NCBI GenBank assembly: GCA_027214125.1
Contig: JAPWHF010000008.1
Location: forward strand, 1 to 64,000
Direction: 5' to 3'
Origin: Zoogloeaceae bacterium G21618-S1
GTDB taxonomy: Bacteria; Pseudomonadota; Gammaproteobacteria; Burkholderiales; Rhodocyclaceae
DNA: 64,000 nucleotides
Shown here: positions 44,922 to 54,900 of the stretch, piece after piece
Position numbering within the stretch: the first letter of the stretch is position 1
Layout of the letters: the number at the start of each line of letters is the position of its first letter
Translations under genes and position numbers: made by a program
The notes under the pieces: generated by a model
The model's input: only the letters and a program-made list of their open reading frames with translations
Told to the model about the DNA's origin: nothing
Database searches by the model: none

Positions 44922-45129
44922 GCGCAGCGCCACGCACTGCGGAACCCGATCGACAACGGTGTGAAATATCGCGAACGGAGCTCCACCACCGAAACCGATG
45001 CCGGCGGGCAGATCGATATCCGCGGCACCGGCCAGGGCATGGCAATCACCCGAAATCGGCCGCGCGCACAGCGCGGCAAGGCGGTACCAACCAACGCTGA
45101 CGGTGGTGGTCTGCGGCCGCAACTCACCC

Positions 45130-45735
45130 TCAACCGGGCGGGCTGACCGGCGCATCGTCGCGGTGGCTGCCGAGGCTGGCCGAGAGCTTGCGGGTAATCT
45201 TTGCCATGCTCGCCTCGGCCCGCTCAAAGCCATACACAAACTTGGGGAAGTCCAGCGGCGCCTGCGCGGCCCAGATGGCATCGTGCTGGTCGGGCGGCAA
45301 GATGCGCAACGGATCGCCCACCGCCACCCAGCCGATCGGCACCGTCTCGCCCGGCGGCAGCGAGGTGCGCAAATGCACCACCGCATTGATACGCACCTCG
45401 CAACCTTGCCCCAGCCGCGCCCCATGAAACACCGACGCGCCGGTGGCGATGAACACGTCGTCTGCCACCGTACAACCGACCACATGCGCGCTCGGCCCGA
45501 CCAGACAGTGCTTGCCGATCGTCAGCGCATGGTCGGCGGTGCTGCGCAGCACCGCGTTCTCGAGCACGATCACGCACTCGCCGAGGTCGATACGACTGCC
45601 TTCGGCGATGATCTGCGCGCCATGCATCACCCGGCAGCCAGGGCCGATGTGCACATTGCCGCACACGGTGGCAGTCGGCGCCACCCAGGCGTCGGGGTCG
45701 ATGGTGGGCGCATGGCCGAGGTGTGTGAGCAGCAT
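45130..45735 (-). CDS. Left-handed beta-helix protein, gamma-carbonic-anhydrase-like
   Basis: A 201-residue hexapeptide-repeat protein (IGPGCRVMHGAQIIAEGSRI ... IGKHCLVGPSAHVVGCTVAD ... ) of the gamma-carbonic anhydrase/PaaY/CaiE group. In active members the segment reads GHxAxxHG; here the two zinc-ligand histidine positions read P and V (GPSAHVVGC), with a His in between, so carbonic anhydrase activity is doubtful. The C-terminal region (FPKFVYGFERAEASMAKI) is an added helical tail. 45 bases after the PLP-enzyme gene, so likely co-transcribed with it. Confidence 0.82.
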   Translation of the reverse strand: MLLTHLGHAPTIDPDAWVAPTATVCGNVHIGPGCRVMHGAQIIAEGSRIDLGECVIVLENAVLRSTADHALTIGKHCLVGPSAHVVGCTVADDVFIATGASVFHGARLGQGCEVRINAVVHLRTSLPPGETVPIGWVAVGDPLRILPPDQHDAIWAAQAPLDFPKFVYGFERAEASMAKITRKLSASLGSHRDDAPVSPPG

Positions 45736-45780
45736 GGGAACACTCCGTGTCGAGATGCGTCGATCCTGCGCTGAAACGGC

Positions 45781-47154
45781 TCAGTCCGGCAAGACGGATT
45801 GAATCGCCGCCCACACCCGCTCCATGTCCGCCTGCGTGGTCGCCCAATGACTGATTGCGCCGCGAATCGCGCTTTGCCCGAAAAGCACGGTCGGCGTCAT
45901 GAACACCTCGCCGGTCGCGTTGATCCGGTCGAGCAGCGCGGCCGCGTCGCCCTCGACGGGCGCAAAGCAAAAACCGTTCAGCATCACTGGCGCCAGCAGG
46001 CGCAGGCGCGGTTCGGCGGCGATCTGCTCACCGAGCCAGCGCGCCTGATCGCAGTTGCGTTCGACAATGCCGGCGTAGCCCGCCTGCCCGTAGGCGCGCA
46101 GCGTGAACCAGGCCGGCAGCGCCCGAAACCGGCGGGAGTTTTCGGGCGTCAGTTGCAGAAAATTCCCCGGCTCGACCTCGCCGCGCAGGTAGGCCGCGTG
46201 ATTGCGAAATACCTCGGCCTGCAGCGGCAAATGCCGGGTCAGCGCCACCGCGGAGTCGTAGGGTACGTTGAGCCATTTGTGGCAATCGACGGTGATCGAA
46301 TCGGCCATCTCCCAACCGGCCAGCCGGGGGCGGTAACGATCACTGGCGGCGGCGATGCCGGCAAAGGCGGCATCCACATGCAGCCAGAAATCGAAGCGAT
46401 CTTTCAGCGCGGCGATGGCGGTCAAATCGTCGAAATCGCAGGTATTCACGGTGCCCGCGTTGGCCACCACGATGCACGGCCCCGGCGCGGCCGCCAACGC
46501 CTCGGCCAGCGCCACCACATCGACCGCCTCGCGCCCCGGTAACGTGGCCACCCGGTGCAGGCTCTGCCGCCCCAGGCCGAGCATCGCCAGACTCTTGACC
46601 GTGCTCGAATGCGCACCGGCACTCAAGACCCGTACCGGCCCCAGCGCAGCCACGCCCGCCTCGGCCACATCCACGCCGACCTGCGCGCCCAGCCATTGCC
46701 GCCCTGTCGCCAACCCGACAAAGTTCGCCATGGTCGCGCCGGACACGAACGCGCCATTGAAGGCCGCCGGCAAGCCGAGCATGTCGCGAAACAGATCGAT
46801 GGTTTCCAGCTCCAGCTCGCCGGCGTTGGAGTCCGCCGAGCCGGTGGCATTCTGGTCGACGACACTGGCCAGCCAGTCGCCCACCAGCGCAGCGGGCGTG
46901 GCGCCGCCGGTCACGAAGCCGAAGTAGCGCGGCCCGGCGCTTGCGGCGAGGCCGGGCGAGAAGCGGGTCAGAAATTCGTTCAGCGCGGCGCGCGCACCGC
47001 CGGTGTGCGCCATCGGCGCAGCTGGCGGCAATCCACCGGCCACCGGCTGGGTCGGCAGCTGGGCCAGAAGCTGGCTCGCCTGTGCGCACACTTCGCGCAA
47101 CAGCGCGTCGGTCTGGACATGATCATCGGACAAAAAATCGGAGGGTTTCGGCAT
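45781..47154 (-). CDS. PLP-dependent group II amino acid decarboxylase family protein
   Basis: A 457-residue fold-type-I enzyme of the aromatic-amino-acid/glutamate/2,4-diaminobutyrate decarboxylase family: GGATPAALVGDWLASVVDQN, FVSGATMANFVGLATGR, LHVDAAFAGIAA with the ring-stacking Asp, and the schiff-base lysine in ITVDCHKWLNVPYDS. Substrate is unknown; fused-domain features of tryptophan or tyrosine decarboxylases are not obvious. It forms a unit with the downstream beta-helix protein. Confidence 0.87.
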   Translation of the reverse strand: MPKPSDFLSDDHVQTDALLREVCAQASQLLAQLPTQPVAGGLPPAAPMAHTGGARAALNEFLTRFSPGLAASAGPRYFGFVTGGATPAALVGDWLASVVDQNATGSADSNAGELELETIDLFRDMLGLPAAFNGAFVSGATMANFVGLATGRQWLGAQVGVDVAEAGVAALGPVRVLSAGAHSSTVKSLAMLGLGRQSLHRVATLPGREAVDVVALAEALAAAPGPCIVVANAGTVNTCDFDDLTAIAALKDRFDFWLHVDAAFAGIAAASDRYRPRLAGWEMADSITVDCHKWLNVPYDSAVALTRHLPLQAEVFRNHAAYLRGEVEPGNFLQLTPENSRRFRALPAWFTLRAYGQAGYAGIVERNCDQARWLGEQIAAEPRLRLLAPVMLNGFCFAPVEGDAAALLDRINATGEVFMTPTVLFGQSAIRGAISHWATTQADMERVWAAIQSVLPD

Positions 47155-47267
47155 GAGGACGCTCGCAACCGCGATGGCGGCAATCGGTAAAAAGCTTACC
47201 CTGCGCGCCGCGCGCCATTTCTCAAAGAGACAATCCGGCCGAGCGAGACCGGGCCAGCACCGCCAAG

Positions 47268-47756
47268 TCAGTCGGCCGTTGTCAGCGCCCGGCGCCCGAG
47301 CGGCCGCCCCTCGGCATCAAAAGCCTCGCGAAAACTGAAAGCCGCCGGCGACGCCCCATTGGCGTTCAGCGCGGCCAACCGCGCCATCGCCTCGGCCATG
47401 TCGGGCTGGTGCCCGGCCGGGACCCACCACAACACCATGTGCATGTCGGCCGCCTTGGCAAACCACTCGCGACGGCGCGTCATCACGGACTTGTGCGCGG
47501 AGCGATACACATAGTCGAACAAGGCCTCGCTGCTCGCCCACACCGACAGATTGATAATCAGATCTGCGTCGTCTGGCGCCGAGGTGCTGCCCTCGCGTGC
47601 ATCGCCTTCGAAGCGCCACACAAAGCCGGGGCTGCGCTCGGCCAGCGCGTTGATCTCGTCGAGCCGCGCCACGAAGTCGGCCAGTTGCGGCGAATCGATG
47701 GGCGCGAGCAGGCGGGCGACATTCAGCTGTGCCAATTGCATGGCGGATGTGGTCAT
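47268..47756 (-). CDS. DUF3291 family protein
   Basis: A 162-residue protein of the DUF3291 type (antibiotic-biosynthesis-monooxygenase-like fold): QLAQLNVARLLAPIDSPQLA, GFVWRFEGD, LINLSVWASSEALFDYVY, RREWFAKAADMHMVLWWVPAGH. The alpha+beta dimeric barrel suggests small-molecule binding; function unknown. The ATG at 47756 follows GAGGA at 7 bases. 113 bases upstream of the decarboxylase gene on the same strand, with a LysR gene 91 bases further upstream. Confidence 0.85.
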   Translation of the reverse strand: MTTSAMQLAQLNVARLLAPIDSPQLADFVARLDEINALAERSPGFVWRFEGDAREGSTSAPDDADLIINLSVWASSEALFDYVYRSAHKSVMTRRREWFAKAADMHMVLWWVPAGHQPDMAEAMARLAALNANGASPAAFSFREAFDAEGRPLGRRALTTAD

Positions 47757-47847
47757 CAGGCAATCCTCGTGAGTCGGCGTCGCCACATCATGGCCTGAGC
47801 GCCCGACGAGGACAAACGCGTCTTTTTCACTGCAGCACGAGTTTCAT

Positions 47848-48834
47848 TCACGCTAACGCGGCGCACGCCGGGCCAAAGCCCGCTGCCGCATCGGCCTCCA
47901 TTTCGGCGCGCAACCAGTCAACAAAGGCCTGGCGCAGCGGGGTCTCGCCGCCACGCAGCGGCAGCACCAGCCAGTAGGCCCAACGGCGCGGCCGGCCGTC
48001 TGCGTCAAGACCGTGTTCCGCCGACACATCCTGCCCCTCGCGGTACATCACCGGCACCTCGGTGTCGAACAACCGCGTGAGCTGACCGTTGCACAAGGCC
48101 AGCGCAGCCAGCGATCCGCGTGCCAGCGCCACGCCCTGCCCCTCGATGGCCGCCTGCACCACCAGTCCCGAATCATTGTGCATCAGGCCAGCACTCGGCT
48201 CCGGCCAGTCCAGCCCGACCGCGCGAAACCATGGCACCCAGTCCTCACCGTCCGAACGCAGCAGCGGCAAGCCGGCCAGCTCCGCCGGCGTACGCGGCAG
48301 ACGACCGGCAAAGCGCGCGCCGACCACCGGAAACAGCACATCGGCCATCAGCAACTCGCTGCGCACCCCGGTGTAGCCGCCAAAGCCCCAACGGATCGCC
48401 ACATCCACACCATCACGCACAAAATCCGAACGCTCGGTAGTGGACACCACATTCACCTCGCAACCCGGATTCGCCTCGATAAAGCCTGCAATTCGCGGCG
48501 CCAGCCAGCGCCCCGCAAAAGACGGCATCACGCTGATCGACAGCCGGTTCACATTGATCCGCCGGCGCAGCACGCCCACCGTGTCCGACACCTGACGCAG
48601 CGCCTCGTTGCTCACCACCAACAACTCTTCGCCCGCGCGAGTCAGCACCACCGCCCGCCCCTGACGTGAAAACAGCGGGAACTCAAGCCACGCCTCCAGG
48701 GCACGAATCTGATGGCTCACCGCGCTGTGGGTCACATGCAGTTCTTCCGCCGCACGCGTAAAGCTCAGGTGGCGAGCCGCCGCTTCGAAGGTGCGCAAGG
48801 CCGGTAAGGGGGGAAGTTTTCCAGGCGCTTCCAT
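47848..48834 (-). CDS. LysR-family regulator, GcvA type
   Basis: A 328-residue LTTR: LPPLPALRTFEAAARHLSFT, HTH LHVTHSAVSHQIRALEAW and effector domain ISVMPSFAGRWLAPRIAGF. ATG 48834 matches the family start; a TTG at 48861 is in frame. Divergent from the DUF2917 gene across 111 bases and upstream of the DUF3291/decarboxylase genes, either of which it may control. Confidence 0.9.
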   Translation of the reverse strand: MEAPGKLPPLPALRTFEAAARHLSFTRAAEELHVTHSAVSHQIRALEAWLEFPLFSRQGRAVVLTRAGEELLVVSNEALRQVSDTVGVLRRRINVNRLSISVMPSFAGRWLAPRIAGFIEANPGCEVNVVSTTERSDFVRDGVDVAIRWGFGGYTGVRSELLMADVLFPVVGARFAGRLPRTPAELAGLPLLRSDGEDWVPWFRAVGLDWPEPSAGLMHNDSGLVVQAAIEGQGVALARGSLAALALCNGQLTRLFDTEVPVMYREGQDVSAEHGLDADGRPRRWAYWLVLPLRGGETPLRQAFVDWLRAEMEADAAAGFGPACAALA

Positions 48835-48945
48835 AGGAGAGTTTTGTTCACAGAATGGCAAGAAAGGATCGTTTCCGGAAAAGCAGCGAGAAGTCCATGC
48901 TCAAACCCATGCAGGACATTTTGCCCGCTCTGCCGGAGAACACTA

Positions 48946-49284
48946 ATGAAAGCCACACTAACACAGCACCCCGAGGATCTCGCCGCCAACACAGTACGCT
49001 CGATCGACGATTTCCAGGGCGGCACCGTGCACTGCCTGCGTGGCCGCCTGTGGATCACCGCCGAAGGCCACGCCCAGGATGTCTGGCTCACGCCCGGCAT
49101 GCGCCTCACCCTCCCCGACCCCGGCAAAGTCGTCATCCAGGCCGACGCGGACAGCACACTGTCCCTCACCGCCCCACCGCAACGGCCGCCGCTCACCGTG
49201 TCGCTGCAACACCTGTGGCACCGCGTCCAGCGGCAACGACCGGCGGCCGCGGTGATCGGGCCGCGGTGTGATGTGTGGTGTTAG
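48946..49284 (+). CDS. DUF2917 family protein
   Basis: A 112-residue protein matching DUF2917: GTVHCLRGRLWITAEGHAQD, VWLTPGMRLTLPDPGKVVI, a small cupin-like beta fold found next to LysR regulators in betaproteobacteria. No signal peptide. CGGAG lies before ATG 48946. Divergent from one LysR gene and upstream of another (85 bases). Function unknown. Confidence 0.85.
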   Translation: MKATLTQHPEDLAANTVRSIDDFQGGTVHCLRGRLWITAEGHAQDVWLTPGMRLTLPDPGKVVIQADADSTLSLTAPPQRPPLTVSLQHLWHRVQRQRPAAAVIGPRCDVWC

Positions 49285-49369
49285 TGACAATTCATTTGAA
49301 CACCCAATTTGACGCTCAACACAGCGGGTGGCGCTAAGATGACAGCACTCGCGCTTTCATCCCGCCGCC

Positions 49370-50245
49370 ATGCTCACCCTCCCCCCGCCCCACACCCTGA
49401 TCGCCTTTGAATCCGCCGCCCGCCACGGCAGCTTTCTGCGCGCAGGCGAAGCGCTGTGCATCACGCCGTCGGCGGTGAGCCATCGCATCAAGGCGCTGGA
49501 AGACTGGCTGGGGCAGGCGTTGTTTTTGCGGATCAACCGGAAGATTGAACTGACCGCGGCCGGTGCGACGTATCTGGCCGAGGTTCGGCCGGCGCTGGAA
49601 CGGATCGACGCGGCGTCGCGACAACTGCGGCGACAGACGGGGCAGACCTTGCGTATCAGCGTGGCGCCGGCTTTCGGGGCGAAGTGGCTGGTGGGGCGGC
49701 TGGCGGGCTATCAGCAGACGCATCCGTCGCTGGAGTTCACGCTGTCGGCCTCGACCCGGCTGGATCCGATGCTCGACGGCACGGCTGACCTCGGCTTGCG
49801 CTATGGCCGACCGCCGTGGCCCGGGCTCTCCGCCTTCAAATTGAGCGACGAGACGGTGACACCGCTGTGCACGCCGGCGCTGGCGGCGACACTGAAAACG
49901 CCAGCCGATCTCGCCCGCGTGCGCCTGCTGCGCCATCCACTGCTGCCCTGGCAACCCTGGTTTGCCGCCGCGGGGCTGGACTGGCCGGCGCCGGAGAGCG
50001 GGCCGGAATTCGATGACGCGATGATGATGCTCGAAGCAGCGGCGGCCGGCAGCGGCGTCGCACTGAGCGTGGGGCTGCTGGCACGCAGCTATCTGGTCTC
50101 TGGCGCGCTGGTGGCGCCCTTCGACGTGGCTGTGCCGGGCCTGGGCTTTTACGCCGTACTGCCACCGGCGGCGGCCAATCAGGCGTGGATTCGCGATTTT
50201 GTGCGCTGGTTGCAGCTTGAGGTACGCACACCCCAGATCGGGTAG
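49370..50245 (+). CDS. LysR-family regulator, GcvA type
   Basis: A 291-residue LTTR: PPPHTLIAFESAARHGSFLR, HTH LCITPSAVSHRIKALEDWLG and effector domain RISVAPAFGAKWLVGRLAGY. Third GcvA-type LysR within 6 kb. It follows the DUF2917 gene in the same direction, a pairing that suggests the two work together. Target unknown. Confidence 0.9.
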   Translation: MLTLPPPHTLIAFESAARHGSFLRAGEALCITPSAVSHRIKALEDWLGQALFLRINRKIELTAAGATYLAEVRPALERIDAASRQLRRQTGQTLRISVAPAFGAKWLVGRLAGYQQTHPSLEFTLSASTRLDPMLDGTADLGLRYGRPPWPGLSAFKLSDETVTPLCTPALAATLKTPADLARVRLLRHPLLPWQPWFAAAGLDWPAPESGPEFDDAMMMLEAAAAGSGVALSVGLLARSYLVSGALVAPFDVAVPGLGFYAVLPPAAANQAWIRDFVRWLQLEVRTPQIG

Positions 50246-50378
50246 AACAACGGCCTGAAACTGCCGCCTACATGCGCCGCGGCACCTCGCGATACGCGGT
50301 TTTCCTGCGCTGGATCAGAGCAGCGCCCGCCGTGGGTTGGCACACTGCGCTCTGTTTTTCACCGACTCGGAGACTTTC

Positions 50379-50843
50379 ATGCGTTTGCTGTTCGCTGCCA
50401 TCGCCATTGCCATCCCCCTGAGCGCCGCTGCCGAGCCGGTGGCCTGCCCCGATGCGGTCACCGTCAAACAAGTCAACGCCTGCCCGACGACGGAAGAGCT
50501 TCAGTACACCTTTGACGGCTTCTGCGGCAGCAACGCCCGGCTCTACAGCCCGCTGGACACCACCTGCGAGAGCTTCGAGAACTATCGCAAACTGAAGGAC
50601 GTAGCGCTGTGGGAATCGGCCGATGGCCAGTTTGCCAACTACCAGTCTTGCGACATGCCCAAGGACGAGATGGCCAAAGCCAAGCCGGTGAAGATCAGTG
50701 TGAGCCAGAAAAAAGGCCTCACCATGCTGCGTTGCGACTACTCGAACGGCACGTATTTTGTGCAGCGCTCGCGCGCCAAGTGCGTCGTGCCGGCCGAGGG
50801 CACCTGCCCGGCCGATGGCCCCTGCGTTGCGCAGTGCGAGTAA
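50379..50843 (+). CDS. Exported cysteine-rich protein
   Basis: A 154-residue periplasmic protein: signal peptide (MRLLFAAIAIAIPLSAAA, mature from EPVACPD) and ten cysteines, several clustered at the C-terminus (KCVVPAEGTCPADGPCVAQC), implying disulfides. A middle segment (ADGQFANYQSCDMP, TMLRCDYSNGTYFVQRS) looks like a small beta domain of the DUF3757 type. Function unknown. It abuts the convergent mechanosensitive channel gene with no gap. CTCGGAGA lies 5-12 bases upstream of the ATG. Confidence 0.8.
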   Translation: MRLLFAAIAIAIPLSAAAEPVACPDAVTVKQVNACPTTEELQYTFDGFCGSNARLYSPLDTTCESFENYRKLKDVALWESADGQFANYQSCDMPKDEMAKAKPVKISVSQKKGLTMLRCDYSNGTYFVQRSRAKCVVPAEGTCPADGPCVAQCE

Positions 50844-51779
50844 TCAGCCGGCGTCTTTTTCAGGCATTGCCGGGCTAAACTGCCCGGCCGCCACCGCGCT
50901 CAGAAACTCGCTGGTGAGCGTCACCTCCAATGCATGTGCGCGCGCGGCGGGGCAAAACAGCTGGAGCTGAAAGCTCACATTGCCCGCGTCCGTCGTGCCC
51001 ACATGCACCAGCGGCACCGGCCCCTGCACATCCGCCGACAAGGCGCGGTCCACCGCCGCACTCACCCGCTCGGCTTCTTCGGCAAAATCGGCACAGGCGG
51101 CGGCCGCTTGGGCAGTCCACCACGCCAGCGCCTCACCCACGTTCAGGCCGGGTTCAACCGTGACGATGAAGGGGTGCAGCACATAGTGGCGACCGAGCCG
51201 CTCGTTGCGCACCGAATGCGTCAGAAACAGGCTGTTCGGGATGACGATGATGTTGCCGGTGTAACCATGCCCGCGCTTGGGCGGTGCAAGTTCGAGCAAG
51301 GTGGTCGTCAGCACGTTGTAGTCGCTGACTTCACCGCGCACCCCATTGACTTCGATCCAGTCGCCCACCGAATACAGCCCGGTGCCGGTGCGCAGCATGA
51401 AGCCGCTCACACACATGATGATTTCCTTGGTGGCCAGCACCACCGCCACGATGACGGCAGTCAGCGAGAGCACGATGTTTTGCAAATGCCCCAGCCAGAG
51501 CAGCAGCATGGCCACCGCCAGGCCAAGGTTGAAGGCGCTGCGCGCGTAGAACACCCGGCGACGGCGCGACGCGTCGAGCACGTCGGCACCCCCGCGGATG
51601 GCTTTGGTCGCCAGTCGGCGGCCAATCAAAAACACCACCACCAGTACGAGGGTGATTGCCAGTCGTGGCAACCACTGATCTTCATTCAACAAGGCCTGCA
51701 CGTTCTTCTGCTCACTGCGGTTCGGGCTTGAAAGCATACCGCGACCGCGGCCTGATCTCACCTCATTGCGCCGCAACAT
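50844..51779 (-). CDS. MscS-family mechanosensitive ion channel
   Basis: An MscS-like channel of about 311 residues: two or three TM helices (LAITLVLVVVFLIGRRLAT; FNLGLAVAMLLLWLGHLQNI; VLSLTAVIVAVVLATKEIIM), then the beta domain with GDWIEVNGVRGEVSDYNVL and NIIVIPNSLFL. It releases solutes on hypo-osmotic stress. The start is uncertain: ATG 51779 (used), ATG 51737, or TTG 51803. A palindrome GTCGGGT-TC-ACCCGAC at 51781-51796 lies just upstream of the chosen start. Confidence 0.88.
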   Translation of the reverse strand: MLRRNEVRSGRGRGMLSSPNRSEQKNVQALLNEDQWLPRLAITLVLVVVFLIGRRLATKAIRGGADVLDASRRRRVFYARSAFNLGLAVAMLLLWLGHLQNIVLSLTAVIVAVVLATKEIIMCVSGFMLRTGTGLYSVGDWIEVNGVRGEVSDYNVLTTTLLELAPPKRGHGYTGNIIVIPNSLFLTHSVRNERLGRHYVLHPFIVTVEPGLNVGEALAWWTAQAAAACADFAEEAERVSAAVDRALSADVQGPVPLVHVGTTDAGNVSFQLQLFCPAARAHALEVTLTSEFLSAVAAGQFSPAMPEKDAG

Positions 51780-51780
51780 T

Positions 51781-51796
51781 GTCGGGTTCACCCGAC
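51781..51796. repeat. Palindrome upstream of the MscS gene
   Basis: GTCGGGT/ACCCGAC with TC between, a 16-base near-perfect dyad in the spacer between mscS and pyc; possible operator for either gene, or part of the mscS coding region if the TTG start is used. Confidence 0.35.
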
Positions 51797-51966
51797 TAGG
51801 CAAAGCAAGCGCGACACCCGATCATGAGCACAACATCGGCCGCCATTGATGCTAAATTACGCCAAAGATGACGCCATCTAACGGCTAAATCAACGATCTA
51901 CGACAATATGCGCTCAGCGCAAGCTGCGGCCGTCCGGCTTCAAACGCTTAACCAGGACGTAACCCC

Positions 51967-54900
51967 ATGAATCCGATCAAGAGCATCCTCGTCGCCAACC
52001 GATCCGAGATCGCCATTCGCGTGTTCCGCGCTGCCAGCGAGATGAACATCCGCACCGTGGCGATCTACTCCAAGGAAGACCGCCTCTCGCTGCACCGCTT
52101 CAAGGCCGACGAGGCCTATCTGGTGGGCGAAGGCAAGGGCCCGATCGCGGCCTACCTCGATATCGACGACATCATCCGGGTGGCCAAAGAGGCGCATGTG
52201 GATGCGATTCACCCCGGTTACGGCCTGCTCTCCGAGAACCCGGACTTTGCCGAAGCCTGCGCCAAGGCCGGCATCCGCTTCATCGGCCCCAGCCCCGACG
52301 CCATGCGCCGGCTCGGCAACAAGGTCACCGCGCGGCATCTGGCCGAAAGCGCCGGCGTGCCGGTGGTGCCCGCCACCGATGCCCTGCCCTATGACCTGGC
52401 CGGTGCCAAGGCAGCCGCCGCCAAAGTCGGCTACCCGATGATGCTCAAGGCCAGCTGGGGTGGCGGTGGCCGCGGCATGCGCGTGGTCGAGACCGAAGCC
52501 GATCTCGGCCCGGCCATGGAAGTGGCACGCCGCGAGGCCGGCAGCGCCTTTGGCAACGACGAGGTGTATCTCGAAAAACTGGTGCGCCGCGCCCGCCATG
52601 TGGAAGTGCAGGTGCTGGGCGACACCCATGGCAACCTCATCCACCTGTTCGAGCGCGACTGCTCGGTACAGCGCCGCAACCAGAAGGTGGTCGAGCGCGC
52701 CCCGGCGCCCTACCTCGACGAAAAAACCCGTTCCGATCTGTGCGCCGCCGCACTGCGCCTGGCCCGCGAAGTCGGCTACAGCCACGCCGGCACGGTCGAG
52801 TTCCTCATGGACGCCGACACCGGCGCCTATTACTTCATCGAAGTGAACCCGCGTATTCAGGTCGAGCACACGGTCACCGAGCAGGTCACCGGCATCGACA
52901 TCGTCAAGGCACAGATCCGCGTCACCGAAGGCGTACGCATCGGCGACGAAGACAGCAGCATCCCCACGCAAGACAAGATCCGCCTCAACGGCCACGCGCT
53001 GCAATGCCGCGTCACCACCGAAGACCCGGAAAACGGCTTCGCCCCCGACTACGGCAAGCTCACCGCCTACCGCAGCGCCTCCGGCATGGGCGTGCGCCTG
53101 GACGGCGGCACGGCCTACGCCGGTGCGGTCATCACCCCCTATTACGATTCGCTGCTGGTCAAGGTCACCGCCTGGGGCAACACCGCGGTTGAAGCGGCCA
53201 GCCGCATGGATCGCGCGCTGCGCGAGTTCCGCATCCGCGGGGTCACCACCAACCTGGCCTTCCTCGAAAACGTCATCGCCCATCCGCAGTTTCTGTCGGG
53301 CGAATGCATCACCCGTTTCATCGACGACACGCCCGCGCTGTTCGAATTCACCCCGCGTCGCGACCGCGCCACGCGTCTGCTCAGCTTTATCGGTGAGGTC
53401 ACCGTCAACGGCAGCCCCGAGATGAAAGGCCGCACCGCGCCGGTTGGCCCGCTGGCCGCGCCGATTCTGCCCAAGGCCGACCTCACCGTGTCGCCGCCGG
53501 CCGGCTCGCGCGACCGCCTCAAGGCCCTGGGCGCCGACGCCTTCGCCCAGTGGATGCGCGACACCCCGCAAGTGCTGCTGACCGACACCAGCATGCGCGA
53601 CGCCCACCAGTCACTGTTCGCCACCCGCATGCGCACCCGCGACATGGTCGCCGTGGCACCGCACTACGCCCGCCTCGGGTCCGAGCTGTTCTCCATGGAA
53701 TGCTGGGGCGGCGCGACCTTTGACGTGGCGCTGCGCTTCCTCAAGGAAGACCCGTGGACCCGCCTGGCCGAGCTGCGCGAAGCCATGCCCAACCTGCTGC
53801 TGCAAATGCTGCTGCGCGCTTCCAACGCGGTGGGCTACACCAACTACCCCGACAACGTGGTTCGCCAGTTCGTCAAGCAGGCCGCGGCCGGGCGTGACGG
53901 CGAGGGCGGCATCGACCTCTTCCGCGTGTTCGACTCGCTCAACTGGGTGGACAACATGCGCGTGGCCATCGACGCGGTGCGCGACACCGGCGCGCTGTGC
54001 GAGGCCGCCATCTGCTACACCGGCGACCTGTTCGACACCCATCGCCCCAAGTACAACCTGCAGTACTACGTAAAAATGGCCAAGGACCTGGAAAAGGCCG
54101 GCGCGCAGATTCTGGCCATCAAGGACATGGCCGGCGTGTGCCGCCCGCGTGCCGCCAGCGCGCTGGTCAAGGCGCTGCGCGACGAAGTCGGCCTGCCCAT
54201 CCACTTCCACACCCATGACACCAGCGGCATCGCCGCGGCCAGTGTGCTGGCGGCCGTCGAGGCCGGCGTGGACGCGGTCGACGGCGCACTCGATGCGCTG
54301 TCCGGCCTCACCGCCCAGCCCAACCTCGGCTCCATCGTTGCCGCGCTGCAAGGCCACGACCGTGACCCGGGCGTGGACCTCGCCAACCTGCAAAAGCTCT
54401 CGCGCTACTGGGAAGGCGTGCGCCGCCAGTACGCGCCGTTTGAAGCCGACATCCGCTCGGGCACCTCCGATGTCTATCTGCACGAAATGCCCGGCGGCCA
54501 ATACACCAACCTGCGCGAGCAGGCCCGTGCGGTCGGCATCGACCACCACTGGCCGGAAGTCGCCCAGGCCTACGCCCAGGTCAACCTGCTGTTCGGCGAC
54601 ATCGTCAAGGTCACGCCGACCTCCAAGGTGGTGGGCGACATGGCGCTGTTCATGGTCACCAACGGACTGACCCCCGCCGACGTGATGGACCCGGCGCGCG
54701 AAATCGCCTTCCCCGAATCCGTCGTGCAACTGATGCGCGGTGAGCTCGGCTACCCGGCCGACGGCTTCCCCGAAGCGCTGCAAGCCAAGGTACTGGGCGG
54801 CGAAAAACCCATGATCGGCCGCGCCGGCGACCACCTGCCAGCCGTCGATCTCGACGCCACCCGCGCCGAACTGAGCAAGACCCTGGAGCGCGACGCCACC

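Noticed and set aside
44922-45129. Possible small gene after the first LysR gene (61 codons at 44961)
   Set aside because: No ribosome site, no similarity and biased composition; left as an empty spacer.
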